Source: Sapientia aquatica (GTDB lineage Bacteria > Pseudomonadota > Gammaproteobacteria > Burkholderiales > Burkholderiaceae_D). From it: a stretch of DNA of 64,000 nt. Below, in pieces: positions 1 through 7,567 of this stretch. Position 1 is the first letter of the stretch; each line of letters starts with the position of its first letter. The position numbers were made by a program, and so were the translations under genes. Below the pieces are notes generated by a model. The model was not told the DNA's origin, made no database searches, and was given only the letters and a program-made list of their open reading frames with translations. Where the stretch lies: positions 1-64,000 of the forward strand of contig NZ_SMYL01000013.1 of NCBI RefSeq assembly GCF_004358105.1, written 5' to 3'.

Positions 1-338
1 TGCGTTTCGGCGCAAAGGGAGGAACAAAGACGGTCGACGGCAAAGAGGAAATTACGCCACCTGAATTCGTTCAAAAACTCGCCATCACGAGAACGGTTAT
101 CTCACAATTTAACTTCGAATATTCAGCCGCAAATTATTTCCTAATCAAAGATTGTGAATTCGACCGCGCCAATTTCCGCAAAAGCCGTTACAACAAACTA
201 GAAATCATCAACACCCGAATCAGCCGCCAAATCGACTTTACCGACACCAAAGTGGATGAACAAAACATCGAATTCATTGCTGGCTTCAAAAATCGTATTG
301 AGCTAACTGACGGTTCTAATGTTCGGATTCCGCGCTAG
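1..338 (+). CDS. Beta-helix/pentapeptide-like array protein, copy A (5' end outside window)
   Basis: This is the last ~111 codons of an array protein whose start lies left of the window. Reading in frame from position 3 to the TAG at 336-338 gives a C-terminus almost identical to copies B and D (shared strings such as FNFEYSAANYFLIKDCEF and RYNKLEIINTRISRQIDFTD). Only the first ~30 residues differ. The alternating hydrophobic, Cys and Asn pattern (xFxxCxF) looks like coils of a right-handed beta-helix or degenerate pentapeptide repeats. The small gene at 357 begins 18 nt after the stop. From this fragment alone no function can be assigned. Its position at the head of a tandem array beside T6SS genes suggests an effector-, immunity- or adaptor-related role, which is inference. 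Confidence 0.75.
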   Translation, partial: RFGAKGGTKTVDGKEEITPPEFVQKLAITRTVISQFNFEYSAANYFLIKDCEFDRANFRKSRYNKLEIINTRISRQIDFTDTKVDEQNIEFIAGFKNRIELTDGSNVRIPR

Positions 339-356
339 ACCGGCGGGACACCGAAT

Positions 357-818
357 ATGATTCACCACATCCACGCGCACGCCATCAATCCCCGCCAGCT
401 CACGCTGTTACGCCGCGCACAACTCACGTTCACCAAAGAACACATCGCCAATCTCAAGGCCGCGTTAGCCGCCGGAATCGTTCGCCAGATTGGACGTGCG
501 CCGCGCCGCACGATTCCGCAAGCGTTTTGTGCAGTGAAGCTCAAAAAGCCAGCGGATCGTTGGTTCTGGGCCAACGACATGCGCATCGGTCAAGGCAATC
601 CCGAGACCTGGGTATTTCCAATCGATATCAGCATTAGCGGCACGGAGTTTCAGGAAAAGACTTTTTTAACTCCTAATTCCGCGTTGCGGTTTCATCGCTC
701 AGCGGGCGAACGGGGTGAGGTACCCGATTGGGATTGGCTGGCAGCCACATTTCCAGAGAAGGGATATATCTCAAAGGAGCATGTCATCAATTTGGCCCAA
801 ACAATTCCGAAGAAATAA
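357..818 (+). CDS. Small array protein, copy 1 (unknown family)
   Basis: The 153-residue product has no family I recognise. It begins MIHHIHAHAINPRQLTLLRR, is Arg- and Trp-rich in the middle (DRWFWANDMRIGQG), then has a beta-rich stretch (TWVFPIDISISGTEF) and ends with PDWDWLA followed by a copy-specific tail of ~24 residues. It has no signal peptide and no membrane segment, so it is probably cytoplasmic. A GGCGGGA sequence lies ~9 nt before the ATG. Its stop is 3 nt before the start of beta-helix copy B, so the two are probably translated together. Residues 1-~127 match copy 2 exactly in protein, and the DNA is nearly identical, which implies recent duplication or gene conversion. The GC is clearly higher than in the flanking beta-helix genes. 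A role as partner, adaptor or chaperone of the downstream protein is only a guess. Confidence 0.75.
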   Translation: MIHHIHAHAINPRQLTLLRRAQLTFTKEHIANLKAALAAGIVRQIGRAPRRTIPQAFCAVKLKKPADRWFWANDMRIGQGNPETWVFPIDISISGTEFQEKTFLTPNSALRFHRSAGERGEVPDWDWLAATFPEKGYISKEHVINLAQTIPKK

Positions 819-821
819 CAA

Positions 822-2105
822 ATGCGTAGACGATCATTTATCTTCAATTCATTAATTTTTTTAAGTTCCAATCTATTTGGGAGATGCAATGCAATGAGCA
901 AAAAAACACATATTAGCCAACTAGGTAAAAGTTTCGAATACCTACAAAACCCAGTACTGCGATCACAAGAAATTGGAGAGCAGCTATTAATCATAAAAGA
1001 CGCATTCGTCGCAGATATAACTTTCAGCAAAATTAAGTGGGAAAACATTCAATTTGTGAATTGTGACTTTGCCGGTGGTTACCAAATTAAATTGGATGAG
1101 CTCAATAATTGCCGCTTTATCGAATGTAATTTCGAGGCGATCATCAATTGGGGTACTCAAACTAACGTCCAATTTCTTCGATGTAAAACCTACGGTGGTA
1201 GCAATATTATTGGTGACCGAGGCAGTAAAAACGTTATCCACGAAGAATGTGAATTTATTGGAAAAACGGAAGATCGCAACAACTATGGATTTATCGCGTC
1301 CTACGGAGAGGTCACGTTTAGTCAATGTCATTTAACCTGGTTCAGTCTGATGGGTTCTACCGCTTTAACCATCATAGATTGCAAATTAATTGGGGCTAAA
1401 ATTTTGACGGATAATCTTCCGAATAGCGGACCTGATTTCGACAGGTCATCTATTTATATAAAAGGAAGTGTATTGATAGGTCTAACCAAAATGATCAACG
1501 CCAACCTAACCAACCTCACTATCCTAAATACCCACTATGAATCAATTGATCTGACTAACGCAACTTTCACCGGCGACTTCCGCATGGAGCAATGTCAGGG
1601 CGGGAATACGAAGATACTTGTTAAAGAAAGAGCGCAAAATTTCACCATTAAAAATTGCCACATGCAATCAAATAGTAAAGAAAAATTTAGATTCTATATT
1701 GCATGCTCTGCACAAACCGCATTTATAGATGGATTAAAAATTCAAAATTCAAGCGAAGTTGCGGAGATACGTTTTGGAGCGCAAGGCGGGATAGAAATCG
1801 AAAATGGAGTTGAGGTAATTTATCCACCTGAATTTGCAAGGAAAATCACTATCAGTAATACATCCATCCCACAATTTAACTTCGAATATTCAGCAGCAAA
1901 TTATTTCCTAATCAAAGATTGTGAATTCGACCGCGCCAATTTCCGCAAAAGCCGTTACAACAAACTAGAAATCATCAACACCCGAATCAGCCGCCAAATC
2001 GATTTCACCGACACCAAAGTTGATGAACAAAACATCGAATTCATTGCTGGCTTCAAAAATCGTATTGAGCTAACTGACGGTTCTAATGTTCGGATTCCGC
2101 GCTAG
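822..2105 (+). CDS. Tat-like beta-helix/pentapeptide-like array protein, copy B
   Basis: The product has 427 residues. The N-terminus (MRRRSFIFNSLIFLSS) has an RR-x-F motif followed by a hydrophobic stretch, resembling a Tat signal. A second in-frame ATG at codon 25 (894), preceded by GGGAG, opens the segment MSKKTHISQLGKSFEYL, which is conserved in position in all copies. The rest is a run of ~20-residue coils with xFxNCxF or CRFIECNF spacing, as expected of a right-handed beta-helix or degenerate pentapeptide solenoid. Residues ~30-217 differ from the other copies. From ~1473 to the end the DNA is nearly identical to copy D (4999-5631). It starts 3 nt after small gene 1 and is followed 18 nt later by small gene 2. 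The family is unnamed to me; the T6SS context suggests an effector, immunity or cargo role, unproven. Confidence 0.75.
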   Translation: MRRRSFIFNSLIFLSSNLFGRCNAMSKKTHISQLGKSFEYLQNPVLRSQEIGEQLLIIKDAFVADITFSKIKWENIQFVNCDFAGGYQIKLDELNNCRFIECNFEAIINWGTQTNVQFLRCKTYGGSNIIGDRGSKNVIHEECEFIGKTEDRNNYGFIASYGEVTFSQCHLTWFSLMGSTALTIIDCKLIGAKILTDNLPNSGPDFDRSSIYIKGSVLIGLTKMINANLTNLTILNTHYESIDLTNATFTGDFRMEQCQGGNTKILVKERAQNFTIKNCHMQSNSKEKFRFYIACSAQTAFIDGLKIQNSSEVAEIRFGAQGGIEIENGVEVIYPPEFARKITISNTSIPQFNFEYSAANYFLIKDCEFDRANFRKSRYNKLEIINTRISRQIDFTDTKVDEQNIEFIAGFKNRIELTDGSNVRIPR

Positions 2106-2123
2106 ACCGGCGGGACACCGAAT

Positions 2124-2579
2124 ATGATTCACCACATCCACGCGCACGCCATCAATCCCCGCCAGCTCACGCTGTTACGCCGCGCACAACTCACGTTCAC
2201 CAAAGAACACATCGCCAATCTCAAGGCCGCGTTAGCCGCCGGAATCGTTCGCCAGATTGGACGTGCGCCGCGCCGCACGATTCCGCAAGCGTTTTGTGCA
2301 GTGAAGCTCAAAAAGCCAGCGGATCGTTGGTTCTGGGCCAACGACATGCGCATCGGTCAAGGCAATCCCGAGACATGGGTATTTCCAATCGATATCAGCA
2401 TTAGCGGAACGGAGTTTCAGGAAAAGACTTTTTTAACTCCTAATTCCGCGTTGCGGTTTCATCGTTCAGCAGGCGAACGTGGTGAGGTACCCGATTGGGA
2501 TTGGCTGGCTAAAACGTACAAAGGGAAGGGCTATATCCCAAGTAAAGAGGCGATTTCCGATAAAAAAGGTAACGCATGA
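2124..2579 (+). CDS. Small array protein, copy 2 (unknown family)
   Basis: The 151-residue paralogue of the gene at 357 is identical in protein through PDWDWLA and then carries a different tail (KTYKGKGYIPSKEA...). The stop overlaps the start of copy C by four bases (ATGA at 2576-2579), a classic translational-coupling arrangement. This supports the unit being 'small gene then beta-helix gene'. The divergence sits exactly at the junction with the partner gene, so the tail may be matched to the partner's variable N-terminal half. That matching is inference. Confidence 0.75.
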   Translation: MIHHIHAHAINPRQLTLLRRAQLTFTKEHIANLKAALAAGIVRQIGRAPRRTIPQAFCAVKLKKPADRWFWANDMRIGQGNPETWVFPIDISISGTEFQEKTFLTPNSALRFHRSAGERGEVPDWDWLAKTYKGKGYIPSKEAISDKKGNA

Positions 2580-3835
2580 AATTTAATCGCCGCCAATTTT
2601 TAGCAAAAGCCGCAGCCCTGTTCGGGTTAATGACTCCCCCTTATTTGATTGGAAATACCATGGCAACTAAAAAACACATTCGTCAATTTGGAAAGCAATT
2701 CGACTATTTAATTGATCCCGAATTACGCAAGAAGGAAATTGGCAGCCAATTACAAGTTATCGAAAATGCGGGTTTTTATGACATCCAGTTCGAAACCGAG
2801 TGGAGCAATACCAATTTCGTCAATTGTCAATTTGTCGGCGGATATCAAATCAGCCTTGATCGGCTGGTCAATTGCCGATTTATCGACTGTGAATTCGAGG
2901 GAATTATCGGTTGGGGCGAACAACTCAATGTGCAGTTTCTACGTTGTAAAACGTATGGCGTTAGCAACATCATCGGTAATCGACGAAGTAAAAACGTTGT
3001 ACACGATGAATGTGAATTTATTGGTAAAGGAGACGACAAAAACCACTACGGATTCATCGGCAATTATGGCGAGGTTACCTTCAATAAATGCAAAGGTTCT
3101 TGGTATGCGGTCATCGGTGGGAAGAAGCTGACCCTCAATAATTGTAATTTTATGGGATTACAAATTAGCACAGATAGCTTCGCCAACAGCGGCAGTAAGT
3201 TTGAAAAGTCTGATGTGGTTCTAAATCAGTGCCGTCTTTTTGGGCTTACCGACATGATAACTGCCGATTTTGCAAGTTTCACCATGCTCGACACCGCGTA
3301 CGAATCGATCGATCTTACGGAAGCCACCTTTACCGGCGACTTCCACATGGAGCAATGTCAGGGCGGGAATACGAAGATAATTGTTAAAGGCGGAGCACAA
3401 AATTTCACCATTAAAAATTGCCGCATGCAATCAAATGGCAAAGAAAAGTTTCGATTTTTCGTAGGCTGCTCAGCACAAAATGCGGTAATTGATGGACTAA
3501 AAATCGTCAATACCAACGAAGAAGCTGAAATGCAATTAGGGGCAAAAGGTGGCAAGGAAATTATCAATGGCGTCGAAAAAATCTACCCACCTCGATTAGT
3601 GAAAAAAATTACTATTGCTAACACCAATATCGGTCGATTTAATTTCGAGTATTCAGCCGCAAATTATTTCCTAATCAAAAACTGCGAATTCGACAGCGCC
3701 AATTTCCGCAAAAGCCGTTACAACAAACTAGAAATCATCAACACCCGAATCAGCCGCCAAATCGACTTACCGACACCAAAGTGGATGAACAAAACATCGA
3801 ATTCATTGCTGGCTTCAAAAATCGTATTGAGCTAA
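2576..3835 (+). CDS. Tat-like beta-helix/pentapeptide-like array protein, copy C, frameshifted at the 3' end
   Basis: The product has 419 residues. The N-terminus NRRQFLAKAAALFG is the best Tat motif of the array (RR-x-F-L-x-K). An aligned second ATG lies at 2660 (MATKKHIRQFGKQFDYL). The body has the same solenoid spacing as B and D with its own sequence over residues ~30-220, and the shared block MEQCQGGNTKI near residue 260. Around 3767-3770 one T is missing relative to copies A, B and D (ATCGACTTACC against ATCGACTTTACC). The last ~35 residues are therefore replaced by a short unrelated tail ending at TAA 3833-3835. Restoring the base would extend the frame to a TAG at 3865-3867. Most of the fold would survive, so the protein may still be made; alternatively the copy is at an early stage of decay. 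Confidence 0.7.
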   Translation: MKFNRRQFLAKAAALFGLMTPPYLIGNTMATKKHIRQFGKQFDYLIDPELRKKEIGSQLQVIENAGFYDIQFETEWSNTNFVNCQFVGGYQISLDRLVNCRFIDCEFEGIIGWGEQLNVQFLRCKTYGVSNIIGNRRSKNVVHDECEFIGKGDDKNHYGFIGNYGEVTFNKCKGSWYAVIGGKKLTLNNCNFMGLQISTDSFANSGSKFEKSDVVLNQCRLFGLTDMITADFASFTMLDTAYESIDLTEATFTGDFHMEQCQGGNTKIIVKGGAQNFTIKNCRMQSNGKEKFRFFVGCSAQNAVIDGLKIVNTNEEAEMQLGAKGGKEIINGVEKIYPPRLVKKITIANTNIGRFNFEYSAANYFLIKNCEFDSANFRKSRYNKLEIINTRISRQIDLPTPKWMNKTSNSLLASKIVLS

Positions 3836-3886
3836 CCGACGGCTCTAATGTTCGACTTCCGCGTTAGACAGATGGGACTACCAAAT

Positions 3887-4345
3887 ATGCGTCACTACAT
3901 CCACGCGCACGCCATCAATCCCCGCCAGCTCACGCTGTTACGCCGCGCGCAACTCACGTTTGCCAAAGAACACATCGCCAATCTCAAGGCCGCGTTAGTT
4001 GCTGGAATCGTTCGCCAGATTGGTGGTGCGCCACGCCGCACGATTGCGCAAGCCTTTTGTGCGGTCAATCTCAAAAAGCCAGCAGATCATTGGTTCTGGG
4101 CCAACGACATGCGTATAGGTCAAGGCAATCCCGAGACATGGGTATTTCCAATCGATATCAGCATTAGTGGCACGGAGTTTCAGGAAAGAACCTTTTTAAC
4201 GCCTAATTCCGCGTTGCGGTTTCATCGTTCAGCGGGCGAACGGGGTGAGGTGCCGGATTGGGATTGGCTGGCTAAAACATACAAGGAAAAGGGCTATATC
4301 TCTAAATCCCGTGCACTCAATAAAGACGAGGATAAAGAAACATGA
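3887..4345 (+). CDS. Small array protein, copy 3 (unknown family)
   Basis: The 152-residue third paralogue starts MRHYIHAHAINPRQLTLLRR. The start at 3887 matches copies 1 and 2; an upstream in-frame ATG at 3848 lies inside the old coding end of copy C and is less likely. It carries scattered substitutions relative to copies 1 and 2 (for example QLTFAKEH and RQIGGAPRR), so it is older or less recently homogenised. It has its own tail after PDWDWLA (KTYKEKGYISKSRALNK...). Its stop overlaps the ATG of copy D by four bases (ATGA), implying coupled translation with that gene. Confidence 0.75.
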   Translation: MRHYIHAHAINPRQLTLLRRAQLTFAKEHIANLKAALVAGIVRQIGGAPRRTIAQAFCAVNLKKPADHWFWANDMRIGQGNPETWVFPIDISISGTEFQERTFLTPNSALRFHRSAGERGEVPDWDWLAKTYKEKGYISKSRALNKDEDKET

Positions 4346-5649
4346 AACGCCGCACTTTTGTAAAAAACATCGCTGCATTGTTTGCGCTGGCGAATCCATT
4401 CACATTCATAAAGGCCTTTACCATGAACAAAACAAATATCCGTAAATTTGGAAAAACCTTCGACTACTTAAAAGATCCTGACCTGCGCACCAAAGAAATT
4501 GGCGATCAACTAATTCGCGTAAACAATGCCGACGTCAGTGGGGCTAGTTTCCAAAAAGTCGTTTGGCGAAATATTGAATTTGTGAATTGCGATTTCCAGA
4601 GTGGGTATGACATTAAATTAAGCAGGCTAGAAAATTGCCGTTTTATTGACTGTCAATTTCAAGGAATCATCAATTGGGGAGCCGCTACTAACACTCGTTT
4701 TGTACGCTGCAAGTTTTACGGTGAGAGCAATATTATCGGCAGCAGTGGCACAAAAAATCTTGTGCACGAACAATGCGAATTTATCAATCCTAAAGGCGGC
4801 AGAAATCATTTGGGCGCGATTGGTGCGTATGGCGAAGTTGAGTTCATCAAGTGTAAAGCAGAATTTTTCGACTTCCTTGGAACAATACAACTCAAACTTT
4901 CTGACTGCCAATTAAAAGACTGCACTATTTCAACCGATTCTGAAGCCAATACTGGTCCTCATTTTAAGAGAGCAGAAATTGTTATTAATCAATGCATATT
5001 GATAGGTTTAACCGACATGATCAACGCCGATCTAACCAACCTCACCATCCTCAATACCCACTATGAATCAATTGATCTGACTAACGCCACCTTTACCGGC
5101 GACTTCCACATGGAGCAATGTCAGGGCGGGAATACGAAGATACTTGTTAAAGGCGGAGCACAAAATTTCACCATTAAAAATTGCCACATGCAATCAAATA
5201 GTAAAGAAAAATTTAGATTCTATATTGCATGCTCTGCACAAACCGCATTTATAGATGGATTAAAAATTCAAAATTCAAGCGAAGTTGCGGAGATACGTTT
5301 TGGAGCGCAAGGCGGGATAGAAATCGAAAATGGAGTTGAGGTAATTTATCCACCTGAATTTGCAAGGAAAATCACTATCAGTAATACATCCATCCCACAA
5401 TTTAACTTCGAATATTCAGCCGCAAATTATTTCCTAATCAAAGATTGCGAATTCGACCGCGCCAATTTCCGCAAAAGCCGTTACAACAAACTAGAAATCA
5501 TCAACACCCGAATCAGCCGCCAAATCGACTTTACCGAAACCAAAGTTGATGAACAAAACATCGAATTCATTGCTGGCTTCAAAAATCGTATTGAGCTAAC
5601 CGACGGCTCTAATGTTCGACTTCCTCCGAAAATCCCACCGAATCAATAA
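4342..5649 (+). CDS. Tat-like beta-helix/pentapeptide-like array protein, copy D (last of array)
   Basis: The product has 435 residues. It begins MKRRTFVKNIAALFALANPF, a Tat-type motif (RR-x-F-V-K) with a hydrophobic core. The aligned second ATG is at 4423 (MNKTNIRKFGKTFDYL). Residues ~30-220 are copy-specific; from ~4999 the DNA is nearly identical to copy B. The C-terminus differs from the other copies (RLPPKIPPNQ instead of RIPR), and no small gene follows, so this marks the right end of the array. The PAAR gene starts 189 bp downstream; those 189 bp contain no gene I can support. The product is presumably exported, or held in the cytoplasm if translation starts at the second ATG. Confidence 0.75.
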   Translation: MKRRTFVKNIAALFALANPFTFIKAFTMNKTNIRKFGKTFDYLKDPDLRTKEIGDQLIRVNNADVSGASFQKVVWRNIEFVNCDFQSGYDIKLSRLENCRFIDCQFQGIINWGAATNTRFVRCKFYGESNIIGSSGTKNLVHEQCEFINPKGGRNHLGAIGAYGEVEFIKCKAEFFDFLGTIQLKLSDCQLKDCTISTDSEANTGPHFKRAEIVINQCILIGLTDMINADLTNLTILNTHYESIDLTNATFTGDFHMEQCQGGNTKILVKGGAQNFTIKNCHMQSNSKEKFRFYIACSAQTAFIDGLKIQNSSEVAEIRFGAQGGIEIENGVEVIYPPEFARKITISNTSIPQFNFEYSAANYFLIKDCEFDRANFRKSRYNKLEIINTRISRQIDFTETKVDEQNIEFIAGFKNRIELTDGSNVRLPPKIPPNQ

Positions 5650-5838
5650 ATTGCCTCTGAATATTATTTGGGAGCAAGTTTTACCATCCGCATAATTTGA
5701 TGTGATTCGTAAGAAACCAGATAGATAGTTATCAATCAAAGGTCGGTTCATGCTGCGTTAGTGGTGTACGGATTTTTATGAACGTGGTCTTAGGCAACTA
5801 CTTAGTTCTCTCCACAATACTTTTAAGGAATAGATGTA

Positions 5839-6099
5839 ATGACTAAGAAGATTATTTTGGTCGGTGATTCGACCAGCCATGAGGGGTCAGTTATTTCTGG
5901 AAGTCTTACCCACACAATTGGTGGTAAAGCGATAGCTCGACAAGGTGATTTGGTGAGTTGCCCAAAACACGGTGACAACAAAATTATAGAAGGTTATGCG
6001 AATTATTTAATTGATGGAATTCCAGTGGGTTTGGATGGTCACTCCACTGAGTGCGGTGCGGTGCTTATTGGAAGTACTTCGGCTTACGTGGGTGATTAG
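5839..6099 (+). CDS. PAAR-domain T6SS spike-tip protein
   Basis: The 86-residue product is a minimal PAAR protein. Diagnostic features are the early GDSTSHEGSV stretch, GxAIARQGDLVSCPKHG with its Cys-Pro-x-His zinc-ligand type motif, and a later STECG...LIGST segment supplying a further Cys. PAAR proteins cap the VgrG spike of the T6SS and recruit or carry effectors. This one has no extra domain, so any effector would have to bind non-covalently. An AAGGA Shine-Dalgarno sequence lies upstream of the ATG. It sits between the mosaic array and tssL, the usual position for a spike/cargo gene, and gives the main reason to link the array to secretion. Confidence 0.9.
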   Translation: MTKKIILVGDSTSHEGSVISGSLTHTIGGKAIARQGDLVSCPKHGDNKIIEGYANYLIDGIPVGLDGHSTECGAVLIGSTSAYVGD

Positions 6100-6121
6100 T
6101 TTTTTGATAGAGGATATGTTG

Positions 6122-7555
6122 ATGTATTACGCAGCAGGAAATTTGAGGCCACCTTCTCCTGAAACCGGGGACGAGGATTTTGAACAAGGGTCGGCAACAC
6201 AAGATACCGCGATTATCAGCGATGTTGATGGACAGCATTTCATCCACTCGCACAGAGCGACGATTGATACCATCGTTGCGGCAGGCAGTGAAACAAGCGA
6301 AGAACGCACCGATCGCTTTACGGCGATATCAGCGGCTCGAAATCCGCTGTTGGAGGCTGCGAAGCCATTATTATTAGCTATTGCGACGATGCCCAAACAG
6401 TTGAATGATCCAATCCAAATCGAAGGATTTCGTGGACTGCTGAAAAGGGAAATCCGAAGCTTTCAGGATATTTGCGCGAAAGCTAATATTCGACGTGAAC
6501 ATCTTATTACTGCCAGTTTTTGCCTGTGTACTGCGTTGGACGAGGCTGCCAGCAGCACCTACTGGGGTGGTAGTCAAAACTTAGGCGACGTTGGAATATG
6601 GGCGTCCGGCTTATTATCAGAAAGCTTCCATCAGGATAGTCATGGCGGTAAAAAATTCTTTTTATTGGTCGCACGTTTATCGAGTAATCCTACCGAACAT
6701 GGCGATTTGCTGGAGGTCATGTATCACATTTTAAGTTTGGGATTTGAAGGACAGTATCACAATGATCCAAACGGCCAACGTCAGTTAGAAGCAACTAGAT
6801 ATCACTTATTTACTCAGTTGAGCAATATCCACGGGGCGTTCAATCGCGAACTGTCGCCAAATTGGGTGGGAGTACCACATCAAAAAAGTATCTTTATGCG
6901 CAGCCTACCTGTTTGGGCTTTAGCTCTCGTCTGTGGTCTTGGACTGCTAATTATGTTTGGCTGGTACCAATATCAACTTTCGTCACTCGCGCGCCAAGTC
7001 ACCAACAATATTATGGCGATTGAAAAGATGGCTCCACCGCCACAGGCAATTAAACAAGTAGATCTCGCAACCCTTCTAAAAGATGAAATCAAACAAGGCC
7101 TGGTCACGGTTGTTGAAAAAGGTGATCGTACTGAAGTTATTTTCAAGGGCGATGACATGTTTGTACTCGGGCAGTCAAGCGTCAATAAAAAAATGATTCC
7201 ATTATTAAATAAGGTAGCCGCCGAGATCGCCAAAGTCGCTGGCAATATTCAAGTTATCGGCCATAGTGATAACCAACCGATTAACACGCCACAATTCCCG
7301 AACAACCAAGCTTTGTCATTAGAACGCGCTGTTTTGGTTGCAGACGTCCTGCAGTCCGCAGGCGTCGCAGCAGGCCGAATGGAGATAAGTGGTCGCGGGG
7401 ACAGTTCTCCCATAGAAAGTAACTCTACCCCAACCGGAAGGGCGAAAAATCGCCGCGTCGAAATCGTACTTGTAGGATCTTCCGCTCCAAAATCAACATT
7501 ACCTTATCCTACCTCGACTGAAGCGCCCACTACTAAACCTTCAACTAAGAATTAA
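6122..7555 (+). CDS. tssL: T6SS membrane-complex protein TssL, DotU-OmpA fusion
   Basis: The 477-residue product combines a cytoplasmic DotU/TssL domain (residues ~70-255), one transmembrane helix (~261-282, PVWALALVCGLGLLIMFGWY) and a C-terminal OmpA-like peptidoglycan-binding domain (~375-465, with IGHSDNQP and GRAKNRRVEIVL). This is the 'extended' TssL form that anchors the membrane complex TssJLM to the cell wall through its own OmpA domain. I chose the ATG at 6122 because AGAGG lies 8 nt before it; the ATG at 6116 is too close to that site. It is 12 bp upstream of tssM and in the same orientation as the rest of the operon. Confidence 0.92.
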   Translation: MYYAAGNLRPPSPETGDEDFEQGSATQDTAIISDVDGQHFIHSHRATIDTIVAAGSETSEERTDRFTAISAARNPLLEAAKPLLLAIATMPKQLNDPIQIEGFRGLLKREIRSFQDICAKANIRREHLITASFCLCTALDEAASSTYWGGSQNLGDVGIWASGLLSESFHQDSHGGKKFFLLVARLSSNPTEHGDLLEVMYHILSLGFEGQYHNDPNGQRQLEATRYHLFTQLSNIHGAFNRELSPNWVGVPHQKSIFMRSLPVWALALVCGLGLLIMFGWYQYQLSSLARQVTNNIMAIEKMAPPPQAIKQVDLATLLKDEIKQGLVTVVEKGDRTEVIFKGDDMFVLGQSSVNKKMIPLLNKVAAEIAKVAGNIQVIGHSDNQPINTPQFPNNQALSLERAVLVADVLQSAGVAAGRMEISGRGDSSPIESNSTPTGRAKNRRVEIVLVGSSAPKSTLPYPTSTEAPTTKPSTKN

Positions 7556-7567
7556 TCGGTTAGTTCC

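Larger units (their letters stand above)
104..5631 (+). repeat. Mosaic tandem array, ~1.77 kb unit
   Basis: Small genes start at 357, 2124 and 3887, giving spacings of 1767 and 1763 bp. With an offset of exactly 1767, positions ~104-745 nearly match ~1871-2512: the end of a beta-helix gene plus most of the next small gene. With an offset of 3526, ~1473-2105 nearly match ~4999-5631, the 3' half of copies B and D. Between these blocks the 5' halves of the beta-helix genes and the small-gene tails are clearly diverged but still alignable. This is the signature of duplication followed by gene conversion of the conserved parts. Confidence 0.85.

Noticed and set aside
336-2126. Possible stop-codon read-through fusing beta-helix copies A and B to the next small gene (TAG in frame, 18 nt apart)
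   Set aside because: The spacing at copy C is 19 nt, so the frame relation is not conserved; a ribosome site precedes each small gene.
3848-3886. Upstream start for small gene 3
   Set aside because: It lies within the ancestral coding end of copy C and has no counterpart in copies 1 and 2; ATG 3887 aligns with them.
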